From contig DUDB01000056.1 of NCBI GenBank assembly GCA_012959525.1, positions 21,191 to 85,190 on the forward strand: a stretch of DNA of 64,000 bases, given 5' to 3'. Both the position numbers and the translations under genes were made by a program. Below are positions 53,350 through 60,494 of the stretch, one piece after another. The stretch comes from Planctomycetota bacterium (GTDB taxonomy: Bacteria > Planctomycetota > UBA1135 > GCA-002686595). How positions within the stretch are numbered: position 1 is the stretch's first letter; the number at the start of each line of letters is the position of its first letter. The notes under the pieces are model-generated. The model had not been told where the DNA came from, made no database searches, and saw only the letters and a program-made list of their open reading frames with translations.

Positions 53350-53904
53350 ATGGACTACCTCCCTCTAGCTGGATTGGCAATCGCCCTCATTGCCCTTGTC
53401 TTGGCCTTCAGTGCCCGGAAGCAGTCTCAGGAGGCCATCACCGGGATCGAGGAGGCACGCGCTGATACCCGTCGCCAGGCCCGGAACGTGGCAGAGGCTC
53501 TGCGGCGCGAGCTCTTCATTGTCCAGCAGTTCATGATCCGCTCGGTCTCCGGCGAGGATCTAACGGCTGATATGGTCCGCGAGGGACTCCTGTGGCGTGA
53601 AGTCGGCGACAAAGAGGCTCAGGAGCTGATGGCTGGCAATTCGAATTTCTTCCTGCTGGACGTGCGGTCTCAAGACGAGACGGCTGAGGGCATTATCCCC
53701 GGAGCCCTTTGCATCCCGGTGGACGAGATCGCCGAGCGCAAGGAGGAGATCCCCAAGACGGGTCAGCCAGTTCTGGTCTACTGTGCGGGCGGCGGACGCT
53801 CCCTGGGGGTTTGCGAAGAGCTCTCCCACTCGGGTTTTGAGCGTCTGCACAACCTGAGTGGCGGCTTCATGGGTTGGACCGGCCAGGTGGTCAAACCGGG
53901 CTGA
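53350..53904 (+). CDS. Membrane-anchored rhodanese-domain protein
   Basis: A 184-residue protein. Residues 3-21 form one membrane helix (YLPLAGLAIALIALVLAF), then a charged helix (ADTRRQARNVAEALRRELF). A single rhodanese domain covers about 85-182: LLDVRSQDETAEGIIPGALC, then active-site loop VYCAGGGRS with Cys145, and a closing LSGGFMGWTG. The Cys-Ala-Gly-Gly-Gly-Arg loop matches sulfurtransferases. Its acceptor is unknown. The start is set by the TAGGAT box. Confidence 0.9.
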   Translation: MDYLPLAGLAIALIALVLAFSARKQSQEAITGIEEARADTRRQARNVAEALRRELFIVQQFMIRSVSGEDLTADMVREGLLWREVGDKEAQELMAGNSNFFLLDVRSQDETAEGIIPGALCIPVDEIAERKEEIPKTGQPVLVYCAGGGRSLGVCEELSHSGFERLHNLSGGFMGWTGQVVKPG

Positions 53905-53972
53905 TTGGCTCCGGTGCGGGGATCACGGCTCTCCTCTCACGATTGCTGGCACGCCCCCGGGGTGACTTGCGG

Positions 53973-53978
53973 TAGATT
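53973..53978 (+). promoter_or_regulatory. -10 box (TAGATT) before a TTG start
   Basis: TAGATT ends 8 nt before TTG 53987, supporting this TTG as the start of the GT39/TPR gene. Confidence 0.4.
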
Positions 53979-53986
53979 GGCTGCCG

Positions 53987-55834
53987 TTGAAGGCCGCCAC
54001 CGCGCAATTCCCGCGTTCCCATGGATACGCACTGTTTGCCCTCGCCCTGGTCCTGAGGCTGGGGCACGCGCTGGCGATGCACTCCGCTGGCGACTCCACT
54101 CTGTACCTGGACGCCGAGGTCATGGCGCGCACGGCTGAGGGTGTGTGGTCCGCCTTGCCACCCGGGGACCAGCCCTATCTGCTCTCGCCGCTCTACCCCT
54201 ACCTGATGGCCCCTTTTCTGGGGCTGGATCAGGTGCTCAGTGCGAGCAGCCCCCTGCTCAGTCTACGCCTCGTGCAGGCCGCGATGGGCGCGCTGACAGC
54301 TCTCCTGGTGGCTCGCCTCGCCACCGGCCTGACGGGCCGACGGGCCGGGTGGATCGCGGGCCTCCTTACGGCTCTGCACGGACCGAGCATCTACTACGGG
54401 GGCGAGATCCTGGTGGCCGGCCCCCAGGCCCTGCTGCTGGTCAGCGCCTTCTATCTGGCCCAGGGTGCCCAGACCTCCACTCTCCCAAGCCGTCACTGGT
54501 TCGCATCCGGTCTGACCTTGGGCCTGGCCAGCGCTCTGCGCCCCATCGCCCTGCCCTTGGCTCTCGTACTCCTCGTGCAGAGCTGGCGCGAGGCGGGGGC
54601 GGCAAGCGTCAAGCGCGTCTTGGCCGGTCTCGCCATCGCCATCCTGCCCTTCAGCGCCAGCAACCTCTTCACCTCGGGCGAGCCCGTCCTGCTGACTGCC
54701 AGCGGAGGATTCAACTTCTGGGTCGGCAACCACGAGGGAGCGAGCGGTCTGTTCGAGGCCCCGCCAGGCTATGACCTGACCACCGATCCCGTGGCCAGAC
54801 GCATTGCCATGGATGAGAGCGGGGAGGACCTCGACTTCTCCGCCGCTTCAGCCTGGTGGCGCGGCCGGGCACTGGGGGATATGGCCAATGACCCGGTTGA
54901 AGCCCTGGCGCGGCTCGGCCGCAAGGCCCTCTTCTTCCTGCACCCCGTGGAGATTCCACAGTTGGGGCCGGGCTTCGCTTTGGCGCGCGACACGTCCCCA
55001 TGGATTCGCTGGCCCCTGGACTCCCGGTGGCTGCTACTGATCGCCTTGTGCGCACCCCTGCTTTCGCGGCGCAGCTTGCCCCTGTGGGCAGGCTTGTGCA
55101 CCTACGGTGTGCTGTTGATGCTCTTCTTTGTGGTGGGCCGGTACCGCGCACCCATCCTGCCAATAGCCGCAATCTTGGCCGGAATAACTCTGGATGGCAT
55201 CTGGTCGTCGCTGGCCGCAGGCCGATTCAGAGGCCGCGCCGTCGCCGGTCTGTTGATCGCGGTTGGCGCCCTGAGCCTGCTCATCCAAGAGGGGGGAATG
55301 AAACTGAACGAGCGCGGGGGTACCGACCTGCAGGCTCGGCGCGCGGGTTTGGAGCTCTTGGAAGCTGGCCGCGGGAGTGAGGCCGTTCCACTCCTGAGCG
55401 AGGCTCTCACCCGAGACGACTCGCCCGGAACGCGCGAGGTCCTGGGCATGGCCTTGGCGGCGACGGGCCAGGCCACACAGGCCGCGCAGGAGTTTCGCAC
55501 GGTCCTCGCCGGAGACAGCACCCGACCCGCGGCGGCATTCCATCTGGCAGGTCTGCTCTTGGGCCCCTTGGCTGGAAGCAACGACGCCCAGCGCCTGGCG
55601 ACCACCCGGGAGGCGGAGGCCTTGTACCGTTCCGCCCTCGCCGCGCGGCCCGAGTGGGCCGAGGCCCACTTCCACCTGGGGGTCAGCCTCTTGAGGCAGG
55701 GCCGCTTTGATGAGGTGCCCGTCACTGTGAAGCGTGCCCTTGACCTCGCACCTCTCGACGCCCCCTGGCGGTCTGAGGCCATGCGGGTCCTGGAGATCGC
55801 CCGTGACCGGCCGCCTGCTGGCGAAAAGCAGTGA
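53987..55834 (+). CDS. GT39-like integral membrane protein with C-terminal TPR
   Basis: A 615-residue protein. The N-terminal 430 residues have about ten hydrophobic segments, starting with YALFALALVLRLGHALAMHS and an acidic first loop (STLYLDAEVMARTAEG). YLLSPLYPYLMAPFLGL and LLTALHGPSIYYGGEILVAG match the PMT_2/ArnT-like family. The last 170 residues hold TPR-like helices (GTREVLGMALAATGQATQAA, AEAHFHLGVSLLRQGRFDEV). This is a second membrane glycosyltransferase-plus-TPR architecture, besides the TMTC-like gene at 19645. The start is TTG 53987, backed by the TAGATT box; ATG 54077 would cut into TM1. Confidence 0.8.
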   Translation: MKAATAQFPRSHGYALFALALVLRLGHALAMHSAGDSTLYLDAEVMARTAEGVWSALPPGDQPYLLSPLYPYLMAPFLGLDQVLSASSPLLSLRLVQAAMGALTALLVARLATGLTGRRAGWIAGLLTALHGPSIYYGGEILVAGPQALLLVSAFYLAQGAQTSTLPSRHWFASGLTLGLASALRPIALPLALVLLVQSWREAGAASVKRVLAGLAIAILPFSASNLFTSGEPVLLTASGGFNFWVGNHEGASGLFEAPPGYDLTTDPVARRIAMDESGEDLDFSAASAWWRGRALGDMANDPVEALARLGRKALFFLHPVEIPQLGPGFALARDTSPWIRWPLDSRWLLLIALCAPLLSRRSLPLWAGLCTYGVLLMLFFVVGRYRAPILPIAAILAGITLDGIWSSLAAGRFRGRAVAGLLIAVGALSLLIQEGGMKLNERGGTDLQARRAGLELLEAGRGSEAVPLLSEALTRDDSPGTREVLGMALAATGQATQAAQEFRTVLAGDSTRPAAAFHLAGLLLGPLAGSNDAQRLATTREAEALYRSALAARPEWAEAHFHLGVSLLRQGRFDEVPVTVKRALDLAPLDAPWRSEAMRVLEIARDRPPAGEKQ

Positions 55835-55888
55835 TCTTGTGAATCTCATGGGTTGTGCAATCGCGGGCGGTGTGTCGAAATCTTGACC

Positions 55889-56713
55889 ATGAGCCAAGCT
55901 ATCAGCCCCGAAGAAATTGAACGTGATCTCACCTTTGCACGCGCGGCCGCGGCGGCCGCCGGAGAGATAGCCATGTCTCTACGCGCCATGGAACGCTGGG
56001 AGGGCAAGACCCTCGCCGACGTGGGTGACCAGGCCTGTGACGGCTACCTCCAGGGGCTGATCCTGGGCCGCTACCCCGAGGACGGAATCCTCTCCGAGGA
56101 GACCGCCGACTCACCTGAGCGCCTCGGCAAGGATCGCGCTTGGATCGTGGACCCTCTGGACGGGACACGGGAGTACAGCCAGTTGCGCCCGGACTGGGCC
56201 GTGCACGTGGCTCTGACGGTGGGAGGCGAGTGCGCCCTCGCAGCCGTGGCCTTGCCCGCACAGGGCAAGGTCCTTTGGGGCGTCACCGTGGAAGGCCAGG
56301 AGAGTCACGGAGTCGATGGCGAGGGCAAGCTCTCCTCCGGCGACTCCACCCAGCCCGACAAGCCCCGGGTAGCCGTCTCTCGCAGCCACACCCCGCCCTG
56401 GGTGGAGAATTTCATCGACTCGATCGGTGGCGAGGCCGCGCCGGCGGGTTCGGTCGGCAACAAGGTCTGCATGCTGCTGTCAGAAGAGGCCGACGTGTAC
56501 GTGCACAAGATCGGGCTGAAGGAGTGGGACACCTGCGCACCGGAGACCGTGGCCCGAGCCCTCGGCTGGCACGTCTGCAAACTGCGTGGCGACGAGCACC
56601 GCTACAACCTGCAAGACCCCCACAACCACGAACTGGTGGTCTGCCGTCCGGCCTTCAAGGACCGTGTAATTGAGGTCCTCGCCAGCTGTGGCGCTCTGGA
56701 AGACGAGCGCTAG
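55889..56713 (+). CDS. cysQ: Inositol-monophosphatase-family phosphatase, CysQ-like
   Basis: A 274-residue Mg2+-dependent phosphatase. Metal-site motifs are SEETADS (about residues 69-75), WIVDPLDGTREYSQ (86-99), and the later EWDTCAPETVARAL. The spacing and the Gly-Thr-Arg-Glu-Tyr version of the second motif resemble CysQ/BPNT1, which removes the 3' phosphate of PAP, but an inositol phosphatase role cannot be excluded. ATG 55889 is preferred over the open upstream extension. Its stop shares the palindrome CTAG (56710-56713) with the convergent HD hydrolase gene. Confidence 0.85.
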   Translation: MSQAISPEEIERDLTFARAAAAAAGEIAMSLRAMERWEGKTLADVGDQACDGYLQGLILGRYPEDGILSEETADSPERLGKDRAWIVDPLDGTREYSQLRPDWAVHVALTVGGECALAAVALPAQGKVLWGVTVEGQESHGVDGEGKLSSGDSTQPDKPRVAVSRSHTPPWVENFIDSIGGEAAPAGSVGNKVCMLLSEEADVYVHKIGLKEWDTCAPETVARALGWHVCKLRGDEHRYNLQDPHNHELVVCRPAFKDRVIEVLASCGALEDER

Positions 56714-57267
56714 ACCGCCTCGGCCTCAAGCGCCTCGAGGGTCTGCAGCAAAGCCCCACCCAGTGGAGCCGGGAGTCTCAGCGCGAGTGCTTCGACCAGT
56801 ATGCGGGACATGCGTAGGGTTTCCTGCGCGCCGCGGGTGAAGGGCCGCCAGACCTCTTCGGGGTTGTTGGCCGCCTGCAAGTCAGCCAGGAGCGAGGACA
56901 GGTTGTGCAGCTTGTCCGCCCCCTTCACCAAGAGAGCTTCCGGGGAGAGGTGCGGCACATGATCGATAGCCGCCTGCTTGCGCTCCTCCCAACTGAGGGT
57001 CTTGTCCTCGGTGACTTCGGCGACGATGGAGCGCACGCGGGGTCCAAATTCTGACTCCATGCGGTCCAGATCCCAGCCGTCACAGTCTTCCACCACGTCG
57101 TGCAGGAGAGTCGCGACGATCACGTCCTCGGCCGCGTCGCACTTGGACAGAATCAGCGCCGCGTGGATGGGGTGCAGCACGTAGGGAACGTCGCTGCCCT
57201 TGCGGAGCTGGCCCGAGTGGGCCTCGTGGGCCACTCTCAGAGCGCGTTCGATTGTTGCCTGGTACAC
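56710..57267 (-). CDS. MESH1-like HD-domain hydrolase (small alarmone hydrolase)
   Basis: A 185-residue single-domain HD protein. The metal ligands fall at His32 (PYVLHPIHAAL), His56-Asp57 (LLHDVVED) and Asp118 (VKGADKLHNL). The Gly-Gln-Leu-Arg-Lys-Gly motif (HSGQLRKG) and length match the RelA/SpoT hydrolase domain and its standalone MESH1 form, which cleaves (p)ppGpp; MESH1 also removes the 2' phosphate of NADPH. No synthetase domain is present. It is the last gene of the operon 62653-56710, 15 bp after the Oxa1-like gene. The substrate is inferred from the family. Confidence 0.85.
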   Translation of the reverse strand: MYQATIERALRVAHEAHSGQLRKGSDVPYVLHPIHAALILSKCDAAEDVIVATLLHDVVEDCDGWDLDRMESEFGPRVRSIVAEVTEDKTLSWEERKQAAIDHVPHLSPEALLVKGADKLHNLSSLLADLQAANNPEEVWRPFTRGAQETLRMSRILVEALALRLPAPLGGALLQTLEALEAEAV

Positions 57268-57282
57268 GCAGGTCCCCGTGCT

Positions 57283-58140
57283 CTAGATCTGTACGCCGAG
57301 AGGCTTGAGAGCCGCGATCCCAAAGGCCATGGAGGCCACGAGGAACACCAGGATCACTCCCATGGGTCCCGATCCGGGCAACCAACCCAGGTCGCTCTCG
57401 GGATAGACGAAGGACACGCGCGCGATGCCGGAGTCCTCGGGGAAGGTGTCTTCAGCCGGCCACAGCACGGCCGACAGGAAACTGGAGACTCGCTCGGGTT
57501 GCAGCGCACGGGGCGCCACGTCACCGGCAGCCAGCTGCTTGATGGATTCGATGCCGCCCAGCACGAACTTCAGGTCGAACTCACCCGAGCGGGTCGCCAC
57601 GATCTCCTGGAAGACGTAGCCCTCAGCGGGAACGGCCACGAGCGGCGAGGTGGCCTCGATGCCCTCGGGCAGGATCAGCTCAAGATCCGGAGCCTGGCGC
57701 TCGTACCCCTCGGCCAATTCCACCTTCACGGTCAGGCCCTGGCCCGCCATGAGCCCGGTGAAGTCCTCCTGCACAGGAATCGGGACGAACCCATAACGCA
57801 CAACCATCTGTGCGATCACAAAGGCGAAGGGGATGGAGAGTGGAATGAAGGGCCCGAAGTTCAACCCCACGTACTGCAGGTTGCGCATGAGCACCTTGCC
57901 GATCGCCCGCGAGACCAGCACCAGATCATTCTGGTAGATCCGGATCTCGATCATGTGGCCCTTGATCTTGTCCTTGGCGGCCTTGATCCCCTTCTGTGAG
58001 GAGATCTTCTTGAAGATGATCAGCGCCAGGACGCCGAAGATGCCGCTCACCATGATCAACGCGAACTCCTCCCCCAGCGCCTCGAGGGGCGTGAGGACGA
58101 GATCGAACAGAGCGTTGGAGGCGTGGTTGAGTGCGTTCAT
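57283..58140 (-). CDS. Membrane protein with an Oxa1-superfamily-like layout
   Basis: A 285-residue protein. Three hydrophobic segments: about residues 24-45 (EFALIMVSGIFGVLALIIF), about 90-112 (NFGPFIPLSIPFAFVIAQM) and the C-terminal 260-280 (GVILVFLVASMAFGIAAL). A basic helical stretch lies between the first two (KAAKDKIKGHMIEIRIYQND), followed by a beta-rich domain of about 130 residues (KVELAEGYERQAPDLELILP). The TM1 - basic helix - TM2 order is that of DUF106/EMC3/YidC-like insertases, but the extra domain is not usual and I cannot confirm membership. It sits 42 bp after the 65-residue gene, in one operon with two phosphodiesterases and a MESH1-like hydrolase. The role is unknown. Confidence 0.7.
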   Translation of the reverse strand: MNALNHASNALFDLVLTPLEALGEEFALIMVSGIFGVLALIIFKKISSQKGIKAAKDKIKGHMIEIRIYQNDLVLVSRAIGKVLMRNLQYVGLNFGPFIPLSIPFAFVIAQMVVRYGFVPIPVQEDFTGLMAGQGLTVKVELAEGYERQAPDLELILPEGIEATSPLVAVPAEGYVFQEIVATRSGEFDLKFVLGGIESIKQLAAGDVAPRALQPERVSSFLSAVLWPAEDTFPEDSGIARVSFVYPESDLGWLPGSGPMGVILVFLVASMAFGIAALKPLGVQI

Positions 58141-58182
58141 GGGCGCAGACGTGGAATCGAGCGGGAAGGGGTCGGTCTTGCG

Positions 58183-58380
58183 CTAGCTGATGTAGCCCAG
58201 GCCGCGCAGCTTCTCGGTGATGTCGTCGTCCGAAGAGTCGTCTTCGAACTGGGAGAGCTCGCGCTCAAGCACGTGGTGGATGAACTCCTCGTGAGAGGCG
58301 TAGCCCGCCACTTCGGAGATCTTCTTGATGCGCTCGAGAAGGTCGGGATCGATCTTGATCTTGTTGCCGGAGCCAAACAT
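58183..58380 (-). CDS. 65-residue protein, ribbon-helix-helix-like, with LGYIS tail
   Basis: A small protein. Residues 7-45 (IKIDPDLLERIKKISEVAGY, then ASHEEFIHHVLERELSQFED) have the strand-helix-helix spacing of a ribbon-helix-helix (CopG/Arc-like) DNA-binding or dimerisation fold. Acidic residues follow (DDSSDDD), and the tail reads EKLRGLGYIS. The same Leu-x-x-Leu-Gly-Tyr-Ile tail is common at the C-termini of sulfatase and alkaline-phosphatase-superfamily proteins, the very family encoded next to it. It may be a partner or regulator of those enzymes. Located 41 bp after the second phosphodiesterase gene. Confidence 0.75.
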   Translation of the reverse strand: MFGSGNKIKIDPDLLERIKKISEVAGYASHEEFIHHVLERELSQFEDDSSDDDITEKLRGLGYIS

Positions 58381-58421
58381 GGGTCTGTCCTTGGGTTGCA
58401 GTCGGATGAGAAGTCAGGAAA

Positions 58422-60494
58422 TCAGTCGAGGACCGGACGTCCCTTCATGGACTCGTCCGGTTGAACGTTGTAGAAGCCCAGGATCTCCACGGTGAGATCT
58501 TCGAGGCGCGGGTCGTCAAGGCGCACGGGGCGGTTGGTGAGCAGCGTACCGCGGACGACGCTGGGGTCCATGAGGTGGCTGCCGTTGAAGGTGCCGCCCA
58601 CATTGTCAGAGAGAACGGAGGCCGTCACGCGGCCCAGGGAGGCCTCGTCGCTGTTGCCATAGCCGCGGTTGTAGCCCACGAGAATGTCCGGGGCCTCGTC
58701 CAGGCGCTCGCCCGCATAGATCTCAGTGGCGAGACTTGCGGAGAGGACCACTGCCGTGCCGTCGTCCTGAAGGGCTTCCAGCTTGGACTTGATCTCGGCC
58801 AGCAGGGCCGAGGCTTGACCATCGTCAACGATGCCCTGGGCCTCACGCCCGACCCGGTTGAGGTACAGGCCATTGAAGCCCATCCCGTAGGCCTGGGTCT
58901 TAGTCCAGTCCACGTCCACGAAGATGTTGACCGCCTTGTGATCCTTGTGATCGCTGGGAAGTTCGCGCTCCACGCCTTCGTTCAACACCAGATAGCCGTT
59001 GTCCAGTAGCCAAGTGTTCAGGCTGAACTTGCGGCGATAGGCGGCAAAGCCGTGGTCGCTCATGACCATGATGGGTGTGTCTTCCCCCACGCGCTCACGA
59101 ATGCGACCGAGGATGGGGTCCATCTTCATGTATAGGTCGGCCACCACGTCCTTCCAGGTGCTGCCCTCGCGCGAGGACCACTGGCTCGAATCCTGGCTCG
59201 CGATGACCTCGTCGTAGAAGGGGTGCTCGGGGTCAGAGTGACGCCACATCATGTGACAGCACAGGTCGACGGTGGAGTAGTAGAAGAAAAGGAAACCCCC
59301 GTCTTCCTTGGCCATGTACTTGTCGAGTGCGAAATCCAGCATGCGCCCACGCTCCTCGTAGACGAGCTGCGCCTGCTGCATGAACTCCGCATCCGTGAGC
59401 ATCAGCTTCTTGAGGGCGTTCACGTCCTCGGCCATGCCCTGCGTGTAATACAGGCCAATCCCTTCGGCCAATTCGGTGGCGGCCTCTTCCGGCAAGGAGA
59501 CCGGGTTGATGGGATCGGTCGGGTCCACGTTGACCGGCGAGGCATAGAGTTCGAGTTCCGGGCTGATCGAACGCAGGTAGAAACGCACGATCCCGTTCAT
59601 GTCCATCAGGCCCATGGGAAGCATGGAGAAGCTGACCGGTACGAACTCGCTCCACTCACCGGGCTCCAGGACCATCGACACTCCAGCGACGTCGACAACG
59701 GCCGCGCCGGCATCCTCGTCCACGTAGATGTTCAGTGGAGTGCGCGTACGCGGGTCGCCATCTTCAAAGCTGTTGTTCGGTCCCAGCAGATGCGTCCGCA
59801 CCACGCCATTGCGCACGGTGATTTGAATCACCTTCTCGTCACCAAGACGGTCGATGGGCGGGTCGGTGCTGTAGAGGCTGGGCTCCCCGTAGGCTGAGTC
59901 CACGGCGGGCGTCATCATGCCGGGGAAGGACACCCCGCGCGCAGAGGGTTCGACGGGGAAGTTGATCGGCATGCGCCAGACATCCGCAGGGACTCCAGCC
60001 TCGCCCAGCATGGTCCAAAAGGCCTTGCCCGACCGGTTCGAGTCGCCGCCTTCCTGGGTCGGGAACTTCCAGCGGCCGGGCAGTGAGATTGCGCCGGCGT
60101 GACCGGCGGTCACGGTTCCCGGTAGGGGCGTGTAGGAGGTGACGTCGCGGTGAATGAAGTCGTAGATGCCATGTCCACCCGGATTGCGACCCGTGATGAA
60201 GTTCGACCAGGCCACGGGGCTCTGGGGCGGATTGGAGGTGCCCAACTCCAACACACCATCGGCCTCGGCGATCAGCCGCGCAAAATGGGGCATGCGGTCA
60301 GGATAGGCGGCCACGACCTCGCGCAGGATGTCGGGATCCATGCCGTCGATGCCCAGCACGACCATGCGCGGGTGGGAAGGTCCCGCGTTGCTCGTCAAGT
60401 CGGCGACTGGCGTACTCCGACGGGGAACGCCCAAACCGATGAGTGTGGCAATGCCGGCCAGGGCCAAGTAGGCCGTCCAACGGGGAAGGAACAT
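58422..60494 (-). CDS. Alkaline-phosphatase-superfamily phosphodiesterase, second paralogue
   Basis: A 690-residue exported or membrane-anchored enzyme (one N-terminal helix, residues 8-22). It shares the Type I phosphodiesterase/nucleotide pyrophosphatase fold: metal Asp50 in VVLGIDGMDPD, a Ser92-Pro motif (SPVAWSNFITG, the Ser aligning with the Thr nucleophile of NPP enzymes), a middle insert, and MVMSDHGFAAYRRKFSLN with the Asp-His metal ligands. It is about 30% shorter in its N-terminus but otherwise parallels the gene upstream, so they are paralogues that have diverged. Its ATG overlaps the upstream stop by one base (TGATG). The substrate is unknown. Confidence 0.85.
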   Translation of the reverse strand: MFLPRWTAYLALAGIATLIGLGVPRRSTPVADLTSNAGPSHPRMVVLGIDGMDPDILREVVAAYPDRMPHFARLIAEADGVLELGTSNPPQSPVAWSNFITGRNPGGHGIYDFIHRDVTSYTPLPGTVTAGHAGAISLPGRWKFPTQEGGDSNRSGKAFWTMLGEAGVPADVWRMPINFPVEPSARGVSFPGMMTPAVDSAYGEPSLYSTDPPIDRLGDEKVIQITVRNGVVRTHLLGPNNSFEDGDPRTRTPLNIYVDEDAGAAVVDVAGVSMVLEPGEWSEFVPVSFSMLPMGLMDMNGIVRFYLRSISPELELYASPVNVDPTDPINPVSLPEEAATELAEGIGLYYTQGMAEDVNALKKLMLTDAEFMQQAQLVYEERGRMLDFALDKYMAKEDGGFLFFYYSTVDLCCHMMWRHSDPEHPFYDEVIASQDSSQWSSREGSTWKDVVADLYMKMDPILGRIRERVGEDTPIMVMSDHGFAAYRRKFSLNTWLLDNGYLVLNEGVERELPSDHKDHKAVNIFVDVDWTKTQAYGMGFNGLYLNRVGREAQGIVDDGQASALLAEIKSKLEALQDDGTAVVLSASLATEIYAGERLDEAPDILVGYNRGYGNSDEASLGRVTASVLSDNVGGTFNGSHLMDPSVVRGTLLTNRPVRLDDPRLEDLTVEILGFYNVQPDESMKGRPVLD

